Assembly: GCA_037176845.1 (NCBI GenBank)
Contig: JAYKXP010000032.1
Coordinates: forward strand, 62,001-126,000
Source: Paramarasmius palmivorus
Taxonomy: Eukaryota > Basidiomycota > Agaricomycetes > Agaricales > Marasmiaceae
Length of the DNA stretch: 64,000 bases
Direction of reading: 5' to 3'
Below, piece by piece: positions 20,603-31,792 of this stretch (position 1 is the first letter of the stretch; every line of letters starts with the position of its first letter). Position numbers and translations under genes: made by a program. The notes under the pieces were generated by a model. That model did not search any database. It was not told the origin of the DNA and was given only the letters and a program-made list of their open reading frames with translations.

Positions 20603-23086
20603 CTACTCTGAAAGAAGCTCATCCTCCTCACTGTCGTCGTCGTCGTCGTCGTCCTCCTCCTCATCTTCTCCTTCATCATCATCGTCCTCCTCAACGTCGC
20701 TGTCTGTCTCATCAGCCGAATCGTTGTCCAATGTTTTACGTTGTTTCTTCGAGGGACGCGAGCTCTTGGCAGCGGGCTGCTTATGTTTTTTCCCCTTGTC
20801 GCTTCGAGTAGCGCGCCGACCACTGGAAACCACTCCTCCGTCACGGTCCTTGTCCAATTGTTGCTTGAAAATCCGGAACTCATATGCCTGCATCTTTTTC
20901 CACTTACATACACCACCAACCAGAGCATCATGGAGCGTATGCACCTGGCCCATGTTCAAGTCATGGGGACCAAGGAACGGGACGTCGTCTGGCCACCCAA
21001 CCAGGTCAACCTTGAATTTTTCCTTGATATGAGTATCAAAGTGTTTGAAACTCATAGTCTTGCACTTCCCGCCGGTGACGTCCACTTTGAAGAAATGAGA
21101 AAATGTCACGTGAATACGCCGAAGACGCCGAGACGTACCTAGACCCTCAGTCAAGTGCTTGACTGCATCAGCCTTCTTCTCGTTTGCAGACATCGCTCGC
21201 GTTCCTTCTGGAATAGAGATTAGTGAACTCAAGAACAAGATATGGTAAGGCTGGGGTAACTTACTGGCAGTCCATTCGCAAACAAACCCTTCGTACATCC
21301 CGGCAAAGTCCCAGATGCTCACGTCAAACTTCTCTTTCAAGAAGTCAGCAAACGGACCGCGGCCAAACACACCAGCCTCGACAGATTGGTCGAACGCGGT
21401 CCTTGTACAAATCCCCACGACAGAAATGCTCCCTCGTTCCCACACATTATAAGCCTGAGAACAACGAGATCAGCTCGGCAACACAGAAGACAGAAAACCG
21501 AAATACCTCATTGTGAAGCCTAACCATGGTTTTATTTGCCTCAGTAGCCTCGCCTCGCCTCGAGTTACGGGCTCTGACCGCACGGTCCTGTCGCTTATCC
21601 TTTGCCTCATCTTCAAGGCGCTTGCGCTCCTTTACGTCGTTGAGTTTTGCCATGAGGACCTTATCAGCCCTAAGCCGGGCATGAACCTCAGCCATTGACG
21701 GCGCTTTATCCCCTCTGGCATGTGCTATCAAAACAATCATCAGCCTCATGAGTTATAACAGAGTGAGTGAAGACTCTTACCTTCCAACCTAAGCTCTTCA
21801 GCCTTGATTGCATACAAGGCATTGTAGGCACTAGGCGCCTTAGCCTCGGTGATTGAAGAAATTCGTGCCGCTTTCCTCTCGACAGTTCTCTCCTTGACAT
21901 GATTGTCCCCGGCGATCTTCTTACGTTTCGCTCTCTCATCGCTAAGCTGCGCAATGATCGCCAGGTTGAGCCTCTTGTTGCGCGAGAGTTTTTCCTTGAC
22001 CTCCTTCTCCTTGGTCCCCATCCGCACCTTTTTCTGCGTTCCAGACTTGGGGTCCGAGGTAGAATCTGCCGGAGGTGATGTCTCTAGAGAAGCCTCTGCA
22101 GGAGCAGGAGGTACAGGAGGTACAGGTGCCGAAGGACTGGGATCCGTAGTAGAGACCTGTGATGGTAGCGAAGGGGAAGTATCACTGACCGGGGCATTGT
22201 CTGATGACCCTGCCAAGTCAAGCTCCAAGACGCGTAGAGGATCATTGGAGTCCTGATTTGGCGGGGCTTCTTTACGAGCCATCTTCCGTTTGAAGATTGT
22301 GCTCGATGCTGAAGCCCCCACAGAAGGAACAAACGAGGTCGCAGATGGCGGAGCGGATGCCGGAACCTCTACAGGCTGAGAAGGAGGAGGTGCAGAAGTA
22401 TCCGGGGGAGCTTGTTGTGTTGTTTTATGTGCAACAGAAAGAGCCTGACGGCGGACCAGGGCAGCATCAACCAAATCGTTATTGATGACAGGATCCTGCC
22501 ACTGCAAAGGCGCCGGTCGAGTGTTGTTCGACACCTGAGCCTTTTTCGGAGGCTTTGGCTGGGTCCCTTGCTTTGGGCGGTGCACTGAAGGAGAAGGTAG
22601 AGGAGGCGCGCGTCCGACAGGAACAATTCCCGAGTGCACGGCCTGAGCATAAGACACCGGCATCTGTTGAGAGGTAACCGGGTGATTGGGCCGTTGCATC
22701 TGAACAAACCGGGTGTAATCCATGGTATTCTGGGTTGGCTAACAACAGGTCAGCCTGAGTGTCGAAGATTGAACGGATGATGAAAAACCACATACCGCAA
22801 GCCAAGGATCATCAGCATGTCCAGACGAGTTGCGAGGTACTGGACGAGCCGATGGACGAGGAGCAGGTACGTGACTGGTCTGCCTCAAAGCATGGGCCGA
22901 CGCGTTGGATCTCGAGTAGATAACCGATCCACCCAAGGAAGGATGACCCGGATGGGGAGCATTTTGTGGAGGAATATTTTGGAGCATATGTTGAATTGGG
23001 GGAAGAGTTCTTGAAGGGTGAGCATAAGAAGGTGAATAACCCCCAGCATTGGCTCCGAATCCTGGGGTGAAGTGGCGAGGATCCAT
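20603..23086 (-). CDS. KDZ passenger protein A (Pro-rich N terminus, acidic C terminus)
   Basis: ATG at 23084-23086 (MDPRHFTPGFGANAGG). An intron joins DDPWLA to PTQNTMDYTRFVQ. The long 21.7-22.7 kb exon is rich in Pro/Ser/Ala/Gln and ends in a charged helical region (KEVKEKLSRNKRLN). Later exons give MAEVHARLRADKVLM, then FADFLKEKFDVSIWDF...FVCEW, then HIKEKFKVDLVGWPDDVPF...GGVCKWKKM, and finally a Lys-rich then Asp/Glu-rich tail. The two segments with (K)EKF-V...C-W look like a duplicated or bipartite small domain; the K-V-x-L-x-GWP-x-x-(I/V)PF motif recurs, from memory, in many uncharacterised agaric proteins. Function unknown; nuclear or chromatin association is a guess from charge. Divergent from passenger B. 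Confidence 0.7.
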
Positions 23087-23281
23087 AGAGAAGTCGTCGA
23101 ATACCAAAACCTGCGGAGGCTTGAAAAAAAAAGGCCTTGAAAAAAAATCACGCGGCGGCGTCAGAATCACGATGCGACTTACTAAGCAAAGTTGAACGTC
23201 GTCTTTCTTCTCTGTTCCACCACCTTCTTCGAGCAAAAACTCCTCCTCCTCAACGAAAACAACGTCTGCCCGACCGTGGAC

Positions 23282-24620
23282 ATGACAAGTCAAGAAGAAG
23301 GTATGTCATACGTCTCACGTTATTTGTTTGATGAAATCAACATTCCCGGCAACAACATAGACACCGACACGCGGGACCGTGCCATAAATCAGGCTGTACA
23401 GGCTGTGCAAAGAGCTACGCAGCTCCAACAGGGTTGGTCTTTTCTTTTATTTCTAACTACGACACTCACCGTCATTCCCAGCTCTTGTTACTGCGGCGAA
23501 TCGTCGTGACTTTGCTACCACCCGCCGTGCCAACGCAGACCAGGAGGTAGTGCAGGCGGAGACTGAGATTGGTGATTGTCTCAATAGTCTTGAGGAGACG
23601 TTGGAGCAAATTCGAGGCACTATAGGTATGTTTCACCACATCGTATACTGGATACTATTGATGATCGACAGTAGGACAAGCCAAAAAAATTCTGTCTGCC
23701 CCTAGCACCCCAAAAACACCGAGGACAAGGAAGGGAGTTGGGACCCAGACCAGTGTTCATGCACTCACTCCGACTCCAAGCCAACATTCCGACCTTCGCT
23801 CAGCATCTGTGGTCAGCCAGGGAGACGCGGATGCTCACAGTGTACCAGGAACTCCACGCCAAAGGTCTCGACCGGCGCCCTTCTCTCCAATGGAGCTGCG
23901 TCACCTCACAGAGCTTGTCCAACCAAGTCATGGACCCACACCGCCCAACAGTCCCACTAAGCCAAGCGGACCATCGGCGTTTGTGATGCGCCTGCCCACC
24001 GCCAGTGCCACCATACGCCTTATCAAGCCAACGGATAGCATCGAGGTGCTCCAGATCCCGCCGCCCTTTGATGCCGGTGATCTGGAGGCTCTGGCCATCA
24101 CCGAGGAACAGTTTCTCCGCCCAGAGATGTCCCCCGACGGCTTCACTACACGTTACATTGTGTACTACGGCGTGAATCGAAGCTATGGGTATTTTGACCG
24201 ATGGTGAGTGTTCAGTCGTTTCGACATCAGTAACTAACGTAACAATCCATCAGGCCGACTCTCGAGAGGCAAGGAGACCGGGACATCCTCGGCGCAAGTA
24301 TCCTGTGCGACAACAGAAAAGGAACCGTCAAGAGGTCTTTCCATGACGGAGTTTGGGCCAGAAAGTGTTACGTCGAATGCCTCCAGTACAACATTTTCCA
24401 CATGCTCGGTCAAGACATAGGTACACGAGTCTTTTACATTGTAGTGAAGGGGGTGGAGCCTGGTGTTTACACCAGCCGCATGGGGCTGGTCAAGGATGGG
24501 CTTAACTGGCATGCCGGCGTCGTCTACAGGCTTCTCGGTGACAGGGCTGACGCCGAACGTCTATTCCGCCTCTTTGACGCCGCCGGTCATGTTGTCAAAT
24601 GGGCGCCTAAGCCAGAGTAG
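23282..24620 (+). CDS. KDZ passenger protein B with RNase H1-N/viroplasmin-like domain
   Basis: ATG at 23282 (MTSQEE). Introns join to DTDTRDRAINQAVQAVQRATQ, ALVTAANRRDFATTRRAN and VGQAKKILSAPSTPKTPR. Residues 1-110 form a Gln/Ala/Glu coiled coil, followed by a Ser/Pro-rich linker with SPT(K)P motifs. After the intron near 24205, the C-terminal ~130 residues include YIVVKGVEPGVYTSRMGLV and GDRADAERLFRLF. This is the layout of the small RNA:DNA-hybrid-binding domain found at the N terminus of RNase H1 and in caulimoviral viroplasmin proteins (aromatic, G-x-x-PG-x-Y). A nucleic-acid-binding accessory role is inferred. Stop TAG at 24618-24620. Confidence 0.7.
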
Positions 24621-25281
24621 TTTACGCATTTGTTTTTTTGTTCATTTGACTGTTATCTTGTTGCTATCTAAGTTTTCTGTAGTCGAAATGTATCATGTAT
24701 GTTATCTACTGCAAATGAATCAAGTTGTCGAATCCCTGAAAAAGCTGTGAGACGTCCACTATGTCGTATTGACGTATTCACAAGTGACTCACAACATAGG
24801 AATCTACCATAAAGTGCACAATCCATCACTCCCATTCACTGTATGACTACGTAGATGATACGCAAACCAATTGGCACCATCTGAGTTACAGGGGACACAC
24901 TGGGGACACACAGAAGGGGCCTATGACGAACACTTGATGTACCATACACTGTCCTGTTCTTAATCTTGTAAAGTCCGTGTGATGGCTTTGAAGCGTTTTT
25001 GTGTCCTCCCTCTAAGCGCGTATCTAAAAATCCTCAAAAATTCATTAACTTGTACTATTGTATCACAGCAACAACATATTATTATAGGTGCGTACATAGT
25101 AACGCAGAGCTAAGTAAATAAAATACGGAAGACCTCGTTATGAGGCACACTGAATTTATTGCGCACACTGAAAGTGACGTATGGCTCGCACCCAGGCCTT
25201 TCTGACTCATCTCTTTTGCATCTCTTACTCTTTGACTACGCCAGGCGGCTCGCCCACTGCCTCCCTTTGATCCACCATTCA
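24621..25281. other. KDZ internal non-coding stretch
   Basis: About 660 bp, AT-rich, with a short direct repeat GGGGACACACTGGGGACACAC near 24892. The frame opening at 25159 continues into passenger C, but I place that start at 25282. No other gene is seen. Confidence 0.5.
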
Positions 25282-25872
25282 ATGTCTCTTCCTGATGGCG
25301 ACATGGGCCACTCAGGAGCATCTCAGTCGCCATCGACCGCCGTAAAGACTATCAAAGCCGTTCTGCAAGGGCGAAAAAAACGGAAAGAGCCGACAAAGGC
25401 GCAGATTGAGGCGAGGAAAAAGAAAAAGGCCCGACGAGCTTCTGCCCAATATCGTGAACGGTACGTTTCTTCGGTATGGTTTATATGACATCTTATTTCT
25501 CATCTTCTCAGCAACTTGGATGCTTGTCGAGCGGCCTGCAGAGAGCAAATGGCTCGACGCCGTGCTGAGATGACACCAGAGCAGAGGCAGGATTACCGTG
25601 AGCTCAAAAAGGTTCAAAATGCAAAATATTATCAAACGTACGTCTGATCTCGACTCCCATTGAGCAACAGCTAACACATCTCTGACCTTAGGCATCAGTC
25701 GAAAATCCTGGCGAAGGCATCCCAGACTCGCATGGAGAAATACGTTGAGGCCCACGGATTCAACAATTTCATTGATAACTTTCATTCACGCACCCGTATG
25801 TGTACTATAGGTCTAATCGGAGAAGAGCACCGAGAAGACTTTTCTGACGATGACACTCCCGGCTTGCCATAA
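25282..25872 (+). CDS. KDZ passenger protein C, small basic helical protein
   Basis: ATG at 25282 (MSLPDGDMGHSGASQ), chosen over an upstream in-frame start at 25159 because the upstream part looks like leader. Two introns (GTACGT donors at ~25461 and ~25638) join QYRER to NLDACRAACREQMAR and KYYQT to HQSKILAKASQTR. TAA at 25870-25872. About 160 residues; the centre is Arg/Lys-rich helix with Y-R-E-R-N and R-R-R-A-E-M-T motifs, like the gene at 29-888. The tail is acidic. No catalytic motif is seen; DNA binding is plausible from charge only. Confidence 0.6.
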
Positions 25873-26051
25873 CATTTTGCAACTTCGTGTATTCACAAAA
25901 CCTCGTGGACTGCGACTGTACAAGTTATATAGAAAGTCTTCATGTATTCTAAATATCTACTTTGGTTGCAATTCCGAACGATAGAGAACAACCTTGATGT
26001 CCAGACTCAACCATCACGTGAAGTTCGTTGACTGCGTTCTTCCTTACCAAC

Positions 26052-29000
26052 ATGGGCAAGAGCAAGAAAAGCAAGTCTTACCAGACACTATCGGTCTCGA
26101 CTCGACGATTCAAGGCTCCCGGGCACAATCTCACTGGGGATTCAGAGGCCCAGTTATTCGCCTCTGGTTCAATTCGTTCCCTGTCATTTACACAGGTCCT
26201 CGCAGCCAAAGCCAGAGCCGAAGCGTCGACGACACGCGTAAACGATCATGAACGAGCTCAGCGGCACTTCCCTGTAAACCAAGACGAGAAGGAGCTGGTA
26301 GAATCTCAAGGTGTTGATGGTTGGCAAAAGTTGGATGGAGACCAAGAGGGTTGGATGGATTGCGAGGGTGATGAGGCTCTGAATTCCAGAGCTGAGGGAG
26401 CAGTTGTGCCGGATCCACATGAGGTAGAGGAGCAAGAATTGTCGAAGCTCCTGGAGCAAGCACGAGAACGTCGAATGTGGGTAGAGGTGTTTGTCTTTCC
26501 TGTTTGTCCGTTCTGATTTGGGCCCTAGAGAATACACCGAATATCGGACTGGCCGTGATACACATATCTACAACACTCAGGCCTGGGAACCTCAATATGA
26601 TTCAATGACCAAGGCTTACATGAATTGGACCTCCAGACTTGACACCGGAACTCCGTACGAGGGGTTCGAGAGTGAAGATGAACCCGACTTGGTTGTTCAA
26701 GTAGACCTTTTTTGTGAGCTCTACTTGAATACAGCAGAATGGTCCATTTACTCACCTCTATTACAGCTTGTAACAAAGTCGCTATGCCCTGCTACGCCGA
26801 CGAATTCAAGTCTGCAAGTTATGTGCGTCAAGGATTTTTCCCGTGCTCCCCGCTCCTTCACAACGTCGTCATATCAACGCAAGCCCTAGAGCTGTTCCAC
26901 AGCTTATTTGTTCGATGTCCCCGCTTGGGAATTCAGGCCTTTATTCGCGCTCTTTGTGATATCCAAGGCTTCCGATACAAGAACTACTTGACCATCCAAT
27001 TCTCCCAGGCATACGACGTGTATCTCGAGGTGAAACGTAGGGTGAAGACACAAGTGATGACAGCATTGGGTCGCTCGGACCCTAACTGGCGAATGCTGAA
27101 TTGCTGTCCGGCGTGTCAGTACGAGGTGAAGGGGGAAACAAAGCTGGAGATTAGGATGTTCACCTGTGGCGATGGAAACGAGTCCTTGAAGCGGGTGGAC
27201 AGACGTGGAGAAGCGGCAAGAGACTCTGCGGGGAACAACATGGAGTTGGGCGTCTCTCGTGAACGTCAGGATACCCGAGAAGGAGGAGAGGATTACTTTC
27301 TGAGTGAGGAAGCGGTCGATAAGTGGGCGGAAAAGGCCTGGACATGGGAGGCCGGAGACGAGAGACCGTCAAAGGGTGATCTGTCAAACCCTTGTGATGA
27401 GAAATGGCAAAATATGCAGAGCTCTCACACGGCCAAGTCCTGGGCCGTGTTTGATTGCCAGGGTTGGTTTATTGTTCTCTGTCGCCATAGCTTTCTGTTG
27501 AAGGCGTGCGACATGATTCGTTCCGGTGAACAGTAAGCTTCCCTGTTTCATGATCATTTGACGTGCGCTGACAAGTTTTAACTTATAGGTCAAAATACTT
27601 TCTGTCAATTCTACATTGCTTGTTGTCGGCTATGGAGGCTGATCAGAAGGAACGGGGTCTCCCGCCGCCCGAGGGAAAGTTTGGGTTCGGGTACGATTTA
27701 GGATGCAAAGCTCAGAAAACGGTCCACCGAAGCCCTCTTTTTTCTTTGGCTTCGAGACAGAAGCTCCTGATGCTCATCGGTATCCTCCATGGGCATGCTC
27801 ACCAGCGTCTCTGCCAGTTGGCATTCCTTCTGGCTTATGTGGTCGGCGCAGGTGCCGAAAACCTGGAGCAATGTGAACGGTACTTCTCGAAATCCAATGC
27901 GTTGGCAGGAGTCACTCGATATATGAGCAAGTTTCATCGGCGTCAGGCTATGGTTCAGTATATTTCTCATCACGACGACTACGAGGCCTACGCGAATATC
28001 TCCAAGCTGCTCTACACGAATTATAAGGCGGCGTTGAGTACCTTAGCAACCGCCGAGAAGGTCACGGAAATGATGGAGGCGATGGGAATCGGCGAAGATG
28101 ATGTGTGCCGCTGGTTAGGTGAAGAACGTGCTTACCTTGAGGATCGCAAAGACGCTGTTCCGGTGGATACTTCAGAGCGGGAATACCTCTCTAAACTTAA
28201 GGCCTTGGGTGAATGCCGGTAGGTTTTCATATCTTATCAGGTCCAAACGATGTCTGATGGGAATTGTGTCTCAGTGTCACTCTGGAGGCTGCTGAGAGGC
28301 TCTGGACCAACACATCAGCGAAAGTCGTGTTGGACTCCGACGCGGCAAAGAAGGATGCATCATTTACGCGAGCTGCCGAGCGCGCTGTGTACAATGCACA
28401 GGAGGTGGAGTTAAAGTTGCTACGAGACATTCAGACATTGGAGACCCATCTCAACATTTCGAAGGAGGAACGGTGGACTGCAACCTCGGCAAAATGGATT
28501 GAGGTCGAGCGTCTTATGCGAGACGAGGATTATATTGTCGCTCTCCGCAAGCTTCAAGGGTTGGTGGTCGGAAGGATCTTCGAGTTGGCGAAGGCGCATT
28601 GTGTGGGAACGTGTATGTGAATCTGCTTTGGGTCAGTACCATTTCTGACATCACCTACTCCAGGTTACAAGATGCGAAAGCATCTTAACGCGGCCTTGCA
28701 ATCAAGGTCGAAGCGGATCGAGTCGGCTCTAAACGCGTACAACAAAATTGCGTTGGACACGAAACGAGAGACTCTGCAGTGGAAGGATGTCGTGGACTAC
28801 ACCTTTCTGGGGGAGTTCGACCTTCTGGGTGCATTGGGTGACGATGTGCGCACCAAACAGTGGACCAAACCTGCTTCCCGCCAGCTTATGGTACTGGTGT
28901 TCAAGATCTTTCGCGCAGAGGAGGAACTTCAGCGATTACATGTGGAGATCAAGCGCCTGGTCACCTACATCAAGGAGGAGGACGCCTACCTCAATCATCG

Positions 29001-29325
29001 GCGGCTCCACCTGCATGAAATAGATCCCGACCTGTCACATCAGATCTACCGGTATAGCCATGTCCGCGGTCGCTTTAATGACCTTCACCTGGCACGACTT
29101 CGGCAAATCTGGGCGTTACCAGGGTTTGATATCAACAACAAGGTTTACTTTGAGCCTGGAGTGGGTTTGCGGTCGCAGATGCCACCCCAAGATGTGCAGG
29201 ATCACGCCGTACATGTTGCAGGAGATGCGGAATTAGGTGAGAGCGAGGGCGAGGACGAGGAGCTGGAGCGTGAACAACGTATCGAGCAGGTGCTAGGTAG
29301 TGCCTTTGATGACGAGCGCACGTGA
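26052..29325 (+). CDS. KDZ transposase
   Basis: Six exons, about 1000 residues, ATG at 26052 (MGKSKKSKSYQTLS), stop TGA at 29325. Splices join RERR to IEYTEYRTGRD, VDLF to SCNKVAMPCYADEF, SGEQ to SKYFLSILHCLL, GECR to VTLEAAERLW and CVGT to CYKMRKHLNAAL. KDZ hallmarks in order: CNKVAMPCYADEFKS, the CCPACQYEV zinc site, DGNESLKRV, WAVFDCQGWFIVLCRHSFLL, FGYDLGCKAQKTV, HGHAHQRLCQLAFLLAYV, ENLEQCERYFSKSNALAG-TRYMSKFHRRQA and the tail WKDVVDYTFLGEFDLL. Acidic residues in DGNES, FDCQG and CERYF are the likely RNase H-fold catalytic triad. No stop or frameshift is visible, so it may be active. Confidence 0.9.
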
Positions 29326-29418
29326 CTTTGGTTTATCTTCGGCGGGCTGGAAAACATATGTTTTGATATACGGTACCTTGCTTCTTGGACATAATACACT
29401 AATTATCTCCCTCTGTGT

Positions 29419-29828
29419 AATATTTGTGAAATTTTCGTGATTTTTCTGATATTTTTGAGGGGAAATGACATATAATACATTGAGGACAACATATAAGGGG
29501 CGGGACAGCGGCGGAAAACATCGGTGACATTATTCGGGAGGCGCTGACATCTCTCGGAAGGCGCAGAAGTCGGGACAAACATCATGAGGTCATGGAATTG
29601 ATGGCCGGAACGTCGGAAACATATCCGAACATTCCCATCAAAAAAAGACGCTCCGCTGTCACCCCACAACATATCAAGTGATGGGGAACATAGGAAAACA
29701 TCCTACTGCTGTCTTCCGTCCTCTAGTTTAGGGACCTAAGGAGCTTTGGTAGAAATGGTCTTGTACACAAGGCAATTGTAGGTCCCTAGTTGCCTTGTGT
29801 ACAAGCCATTATTCGGTAGAATCAGGTG
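29419..29828 (-). repeat. KDZ right terminal inverted repeat
   Basis: Reverse complement of the left TIR; ends ...GTAGAATCAGGTG at 29828, directly followed by the TSD GCTAAAGA. Carries the same 46 bp palindrome (29760-29805). Confidence 0.93.
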
Positions 29829-29836
29829 GCTAAAGA

Positions 29837-30640
29837 TGACTTAGTCCATCATGCATCAGAATCCGAACGCCGTGCTGCTGATGAAGCTTAAAGGATAACG
29901 TACTTTTTGAACTCGGAGGCCGGATTTGTGGATGCGGAAATCGGGATAAGTGAACGCTCATGGAGAGGTATTGAATGCGTCAAGCATCAAGAACAAGTTG
30001 AAGTGAGTTGCGAGTGAGCTGTCAGACGCACGGATCGGCTTCTCGGCCTTTCAATTTCCAGCTTCGGAGCTTTCGGAGCTCTTTACTTTGATAAAGCCAC
30101 AAGGAAGCTTAAGTCTGGGTGAGCGCGAAGGAGTTCAGCAGTTGCCACCATTATACGGCGGATATTTCTCGACACATAAGTGATCACGCAGAATCGACGT
30201 GGGCAGAAATACTTCAAGTTAGTCGAACTTCTTCGATCTGGCGGCCTGAATCCTGATACACTCTGCCGTCTTCAGATAAACTTCAAAACTTGCGGAGCAA
30301 CATAAGTATACCAACAGTCACTGTCAAGCTTATTGGTCTACCCTGTCACCATCGAAGTCCCCATGCCCACTGCTTTAAGCACAGTAACATGTTACCAAAG
30401 GTCGTTCAATACTGAGCAAGGTATCGTCAGAAGGGCCCGTCGTTTGCTGCATACTTTGACATGCTAATAATCTCCTATAAGCAGACGGTCATACCTTTTA
30501 GAGGGGATGAGGGTGGTATTGAAAGGACAAAAGGCTAAAGCGACTCCGGTACCGTATGACCTCATAGATACAGTATCACGCGCCCACTGGCAGCACCATA
30601 TAAAATCGAATCGATTTTAGCTCGAGTCTCCCTGTACACG
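29837..30640. other. Intergenic, KDZ right flank to GFA gene
   Basis: About 800 bp with no supported gene. A short string near 30035 resembles the 5' end of U2 snRNA, but the similarity does not extend. The last ~150 bp is presumably the promoter of the downstream gene (TATAAAA at about 30598-30604). Confidence 0.45.
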
Positions 30641-31645
30641 ATGTCCCTAACTCTAACATCCCACTGCCTTTGCAAATCCCACATCTTCACCGCACAAATT
30701 TCTCCTTCCGATCTCCCTCTCTCCGCAGTAACATGTCACTGCAACTCTTGCCGACATGTTACTGGCGCGCTATACAGCACCGCTCTTCCTTGGCCATCCC
30801 AGACCCAACCAGATCTTTCGACTCTCAAAAGATACGACTTCAGTCCGCTGCTAAAGCTCTTCTTCTGTGAAACATGCTCGACACCCATGTTCTGGACCAA
30901 GAAAGGTCGTGAACGAGTTTCCGTGTTCACTGGCACACTGGACAATATTGCAGTGAGTGGAGAGGAAATATTGGTCAGGTTTGAGAGCTGTATCTACGTG
31001 GGTGATACATTGGACGGCGGAGCTTCATTGTGGCTGCAGAAATGTAACGCAGATGGAAGCGAAGTGAAGAGGTATCTAGAAGGGCCTGACAGCGGGGAGA
31101 TTACGGGTTCATTCGTCTCCGAGGAAAAGCAGGCCATGCCTTCGGTGCCTATACAATGCCACTGCAAAGGCGTGGACTTCGTGTTGAGAAAAGGAGACTA
31201 CGAGACCAAATCAAAGGAGGAGCTGCCCTGGTTTGTAGATCCGACAACCAGGAAGTATATCGCTTCGTTTGACGCTTGCGATACGTGCCGATTGAGTTCA
31301 GGCGTGGACCTGTTCAATTGGACCTTTGCAGAGCTGGAGAACATCACGCTCTCTTCGGATCTCAAGGTTTCGACGACGAAAGAGTTGCGAAAGTTGGTGG
31401 ACGATAAGAACCCTGCCGTTGGGACGCTAGCATACTATGCTTCCTCTCCTGATGTGCAACGGTATTTCTGCTCGAAATGCTCCGCATGCGTGTTTTACGC
31501 AGCAGATGATCGACCAGATATCGTGGACGTCGCAATTGGATTGTTGGTGGCAGATGGAGCACGAGCAGAGGGATTTCTGAGTTGGAATAGGGATAAAGTA
31601 GGATGGTCGCAAGATGTGAAAGGTGGTTGGAGGGAGGCATCGTGA
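30641..31645 (+). CDS. Protein with two GFA (CENP-V/Gfa-like) zinc domains
   Basis: Intronless, 334 residues. Two GFA-type zinc domains in tandem. The first (residues ~5-125) has HCLCKSHIF, CHCNSCRHVTGA and FFCETCSTPMFW. The second (~168-320) has CHCKGVDFVL, CDTCRLSSGVD and YFCSKCSACVF. Each has the C-x-C, C-x-x-C, C-x-x-C pattern that holds zinc. The family is named after a glutathione-dependent formaldehyde-activating enzyme, but most eukaryotic members are uncharacterised, so no reaction is assigned. No signal peptide or membrane segment. Confidence 0.85.
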   Translation: MSLTLTSHCLCKSHIFTAQISPSDLPLSAVTCHCNSCRHVTGALYSTALPWPSQTQPDLSTLKRYDFSPLLKLFFCETCSTPMFWTKKGRERVSVFTGTLDNIAVSGEEILVRFESCIYVGDTLDGGASLWLQKCNADGSEVKRYLEGPDSGEITGSFVSEEKQAMPSVPIQCHCKGVDFVLRKGDYETKSKEELPWFVDPTTRKYIASFDACDTCRLSSGVDLFNWTFAELENITLSSDLKVSTTKELRKLVDDKNPAVGTLAYYASSPDVQRYFCSKCSACVFYAADDRPDIVDVAIGLLVADGARAEGFLSWNRDKVGWSQDVKGGWREAS

Positions 31646-31792
31646 GACGTGTTGAGCAGGTGCTTGAGGAGAGGAAGATTACTAGGCGCGAGCAAGGCGG
31701 GGATAATTGAATACTGGGAATGTGATAGGTTTATAAACGCAAGATGTCATGACAAGTCGGACTCACTAGCTTTGACGATTGGGACGATATCT

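Larger units (their letters stand above)
20107..29828. mobile_element. Complete KDZ DNA transposon, 9.7 kb
   Basis: The element is bounded by long terminal inverted repeats (20107-20511 and 29419-29828). It is flanked by a perfect 8 bp target-site duplication GCTAAAGA at 20099-20106 and 29829-29836. Inside are a full KDZ transposase (26052-29325) and three passenger genes: one minus (20603-23086) and two plus (23282-24620, 25282-25872). KDZ = Kyakuja/Dileera/Zisupton superfamily; Zisupton-type elements make 8 bp duplications, which fits. Near-identical TIRs, an intact TSD and open frames suggest recent movement. It sits between two host genes without disrupting either. Confidence 0.92.

Noticed and set aside
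29403..29672. 89-codon minus frame in the right KDZ TIR, duplicated in the left TIR at 20234-20518
   Set aside because: It lies wholly within terminal inverted repeat sequence and its duplication is explained by the TIR.
30030..30065. Sequence resembling the 5' end of U2 snRNA (ATCGGCTTCTCGGCCTTTC)
   Set aside because: The match is short, has an extra G, and no branch-site-pairing or Sm-site region follows.
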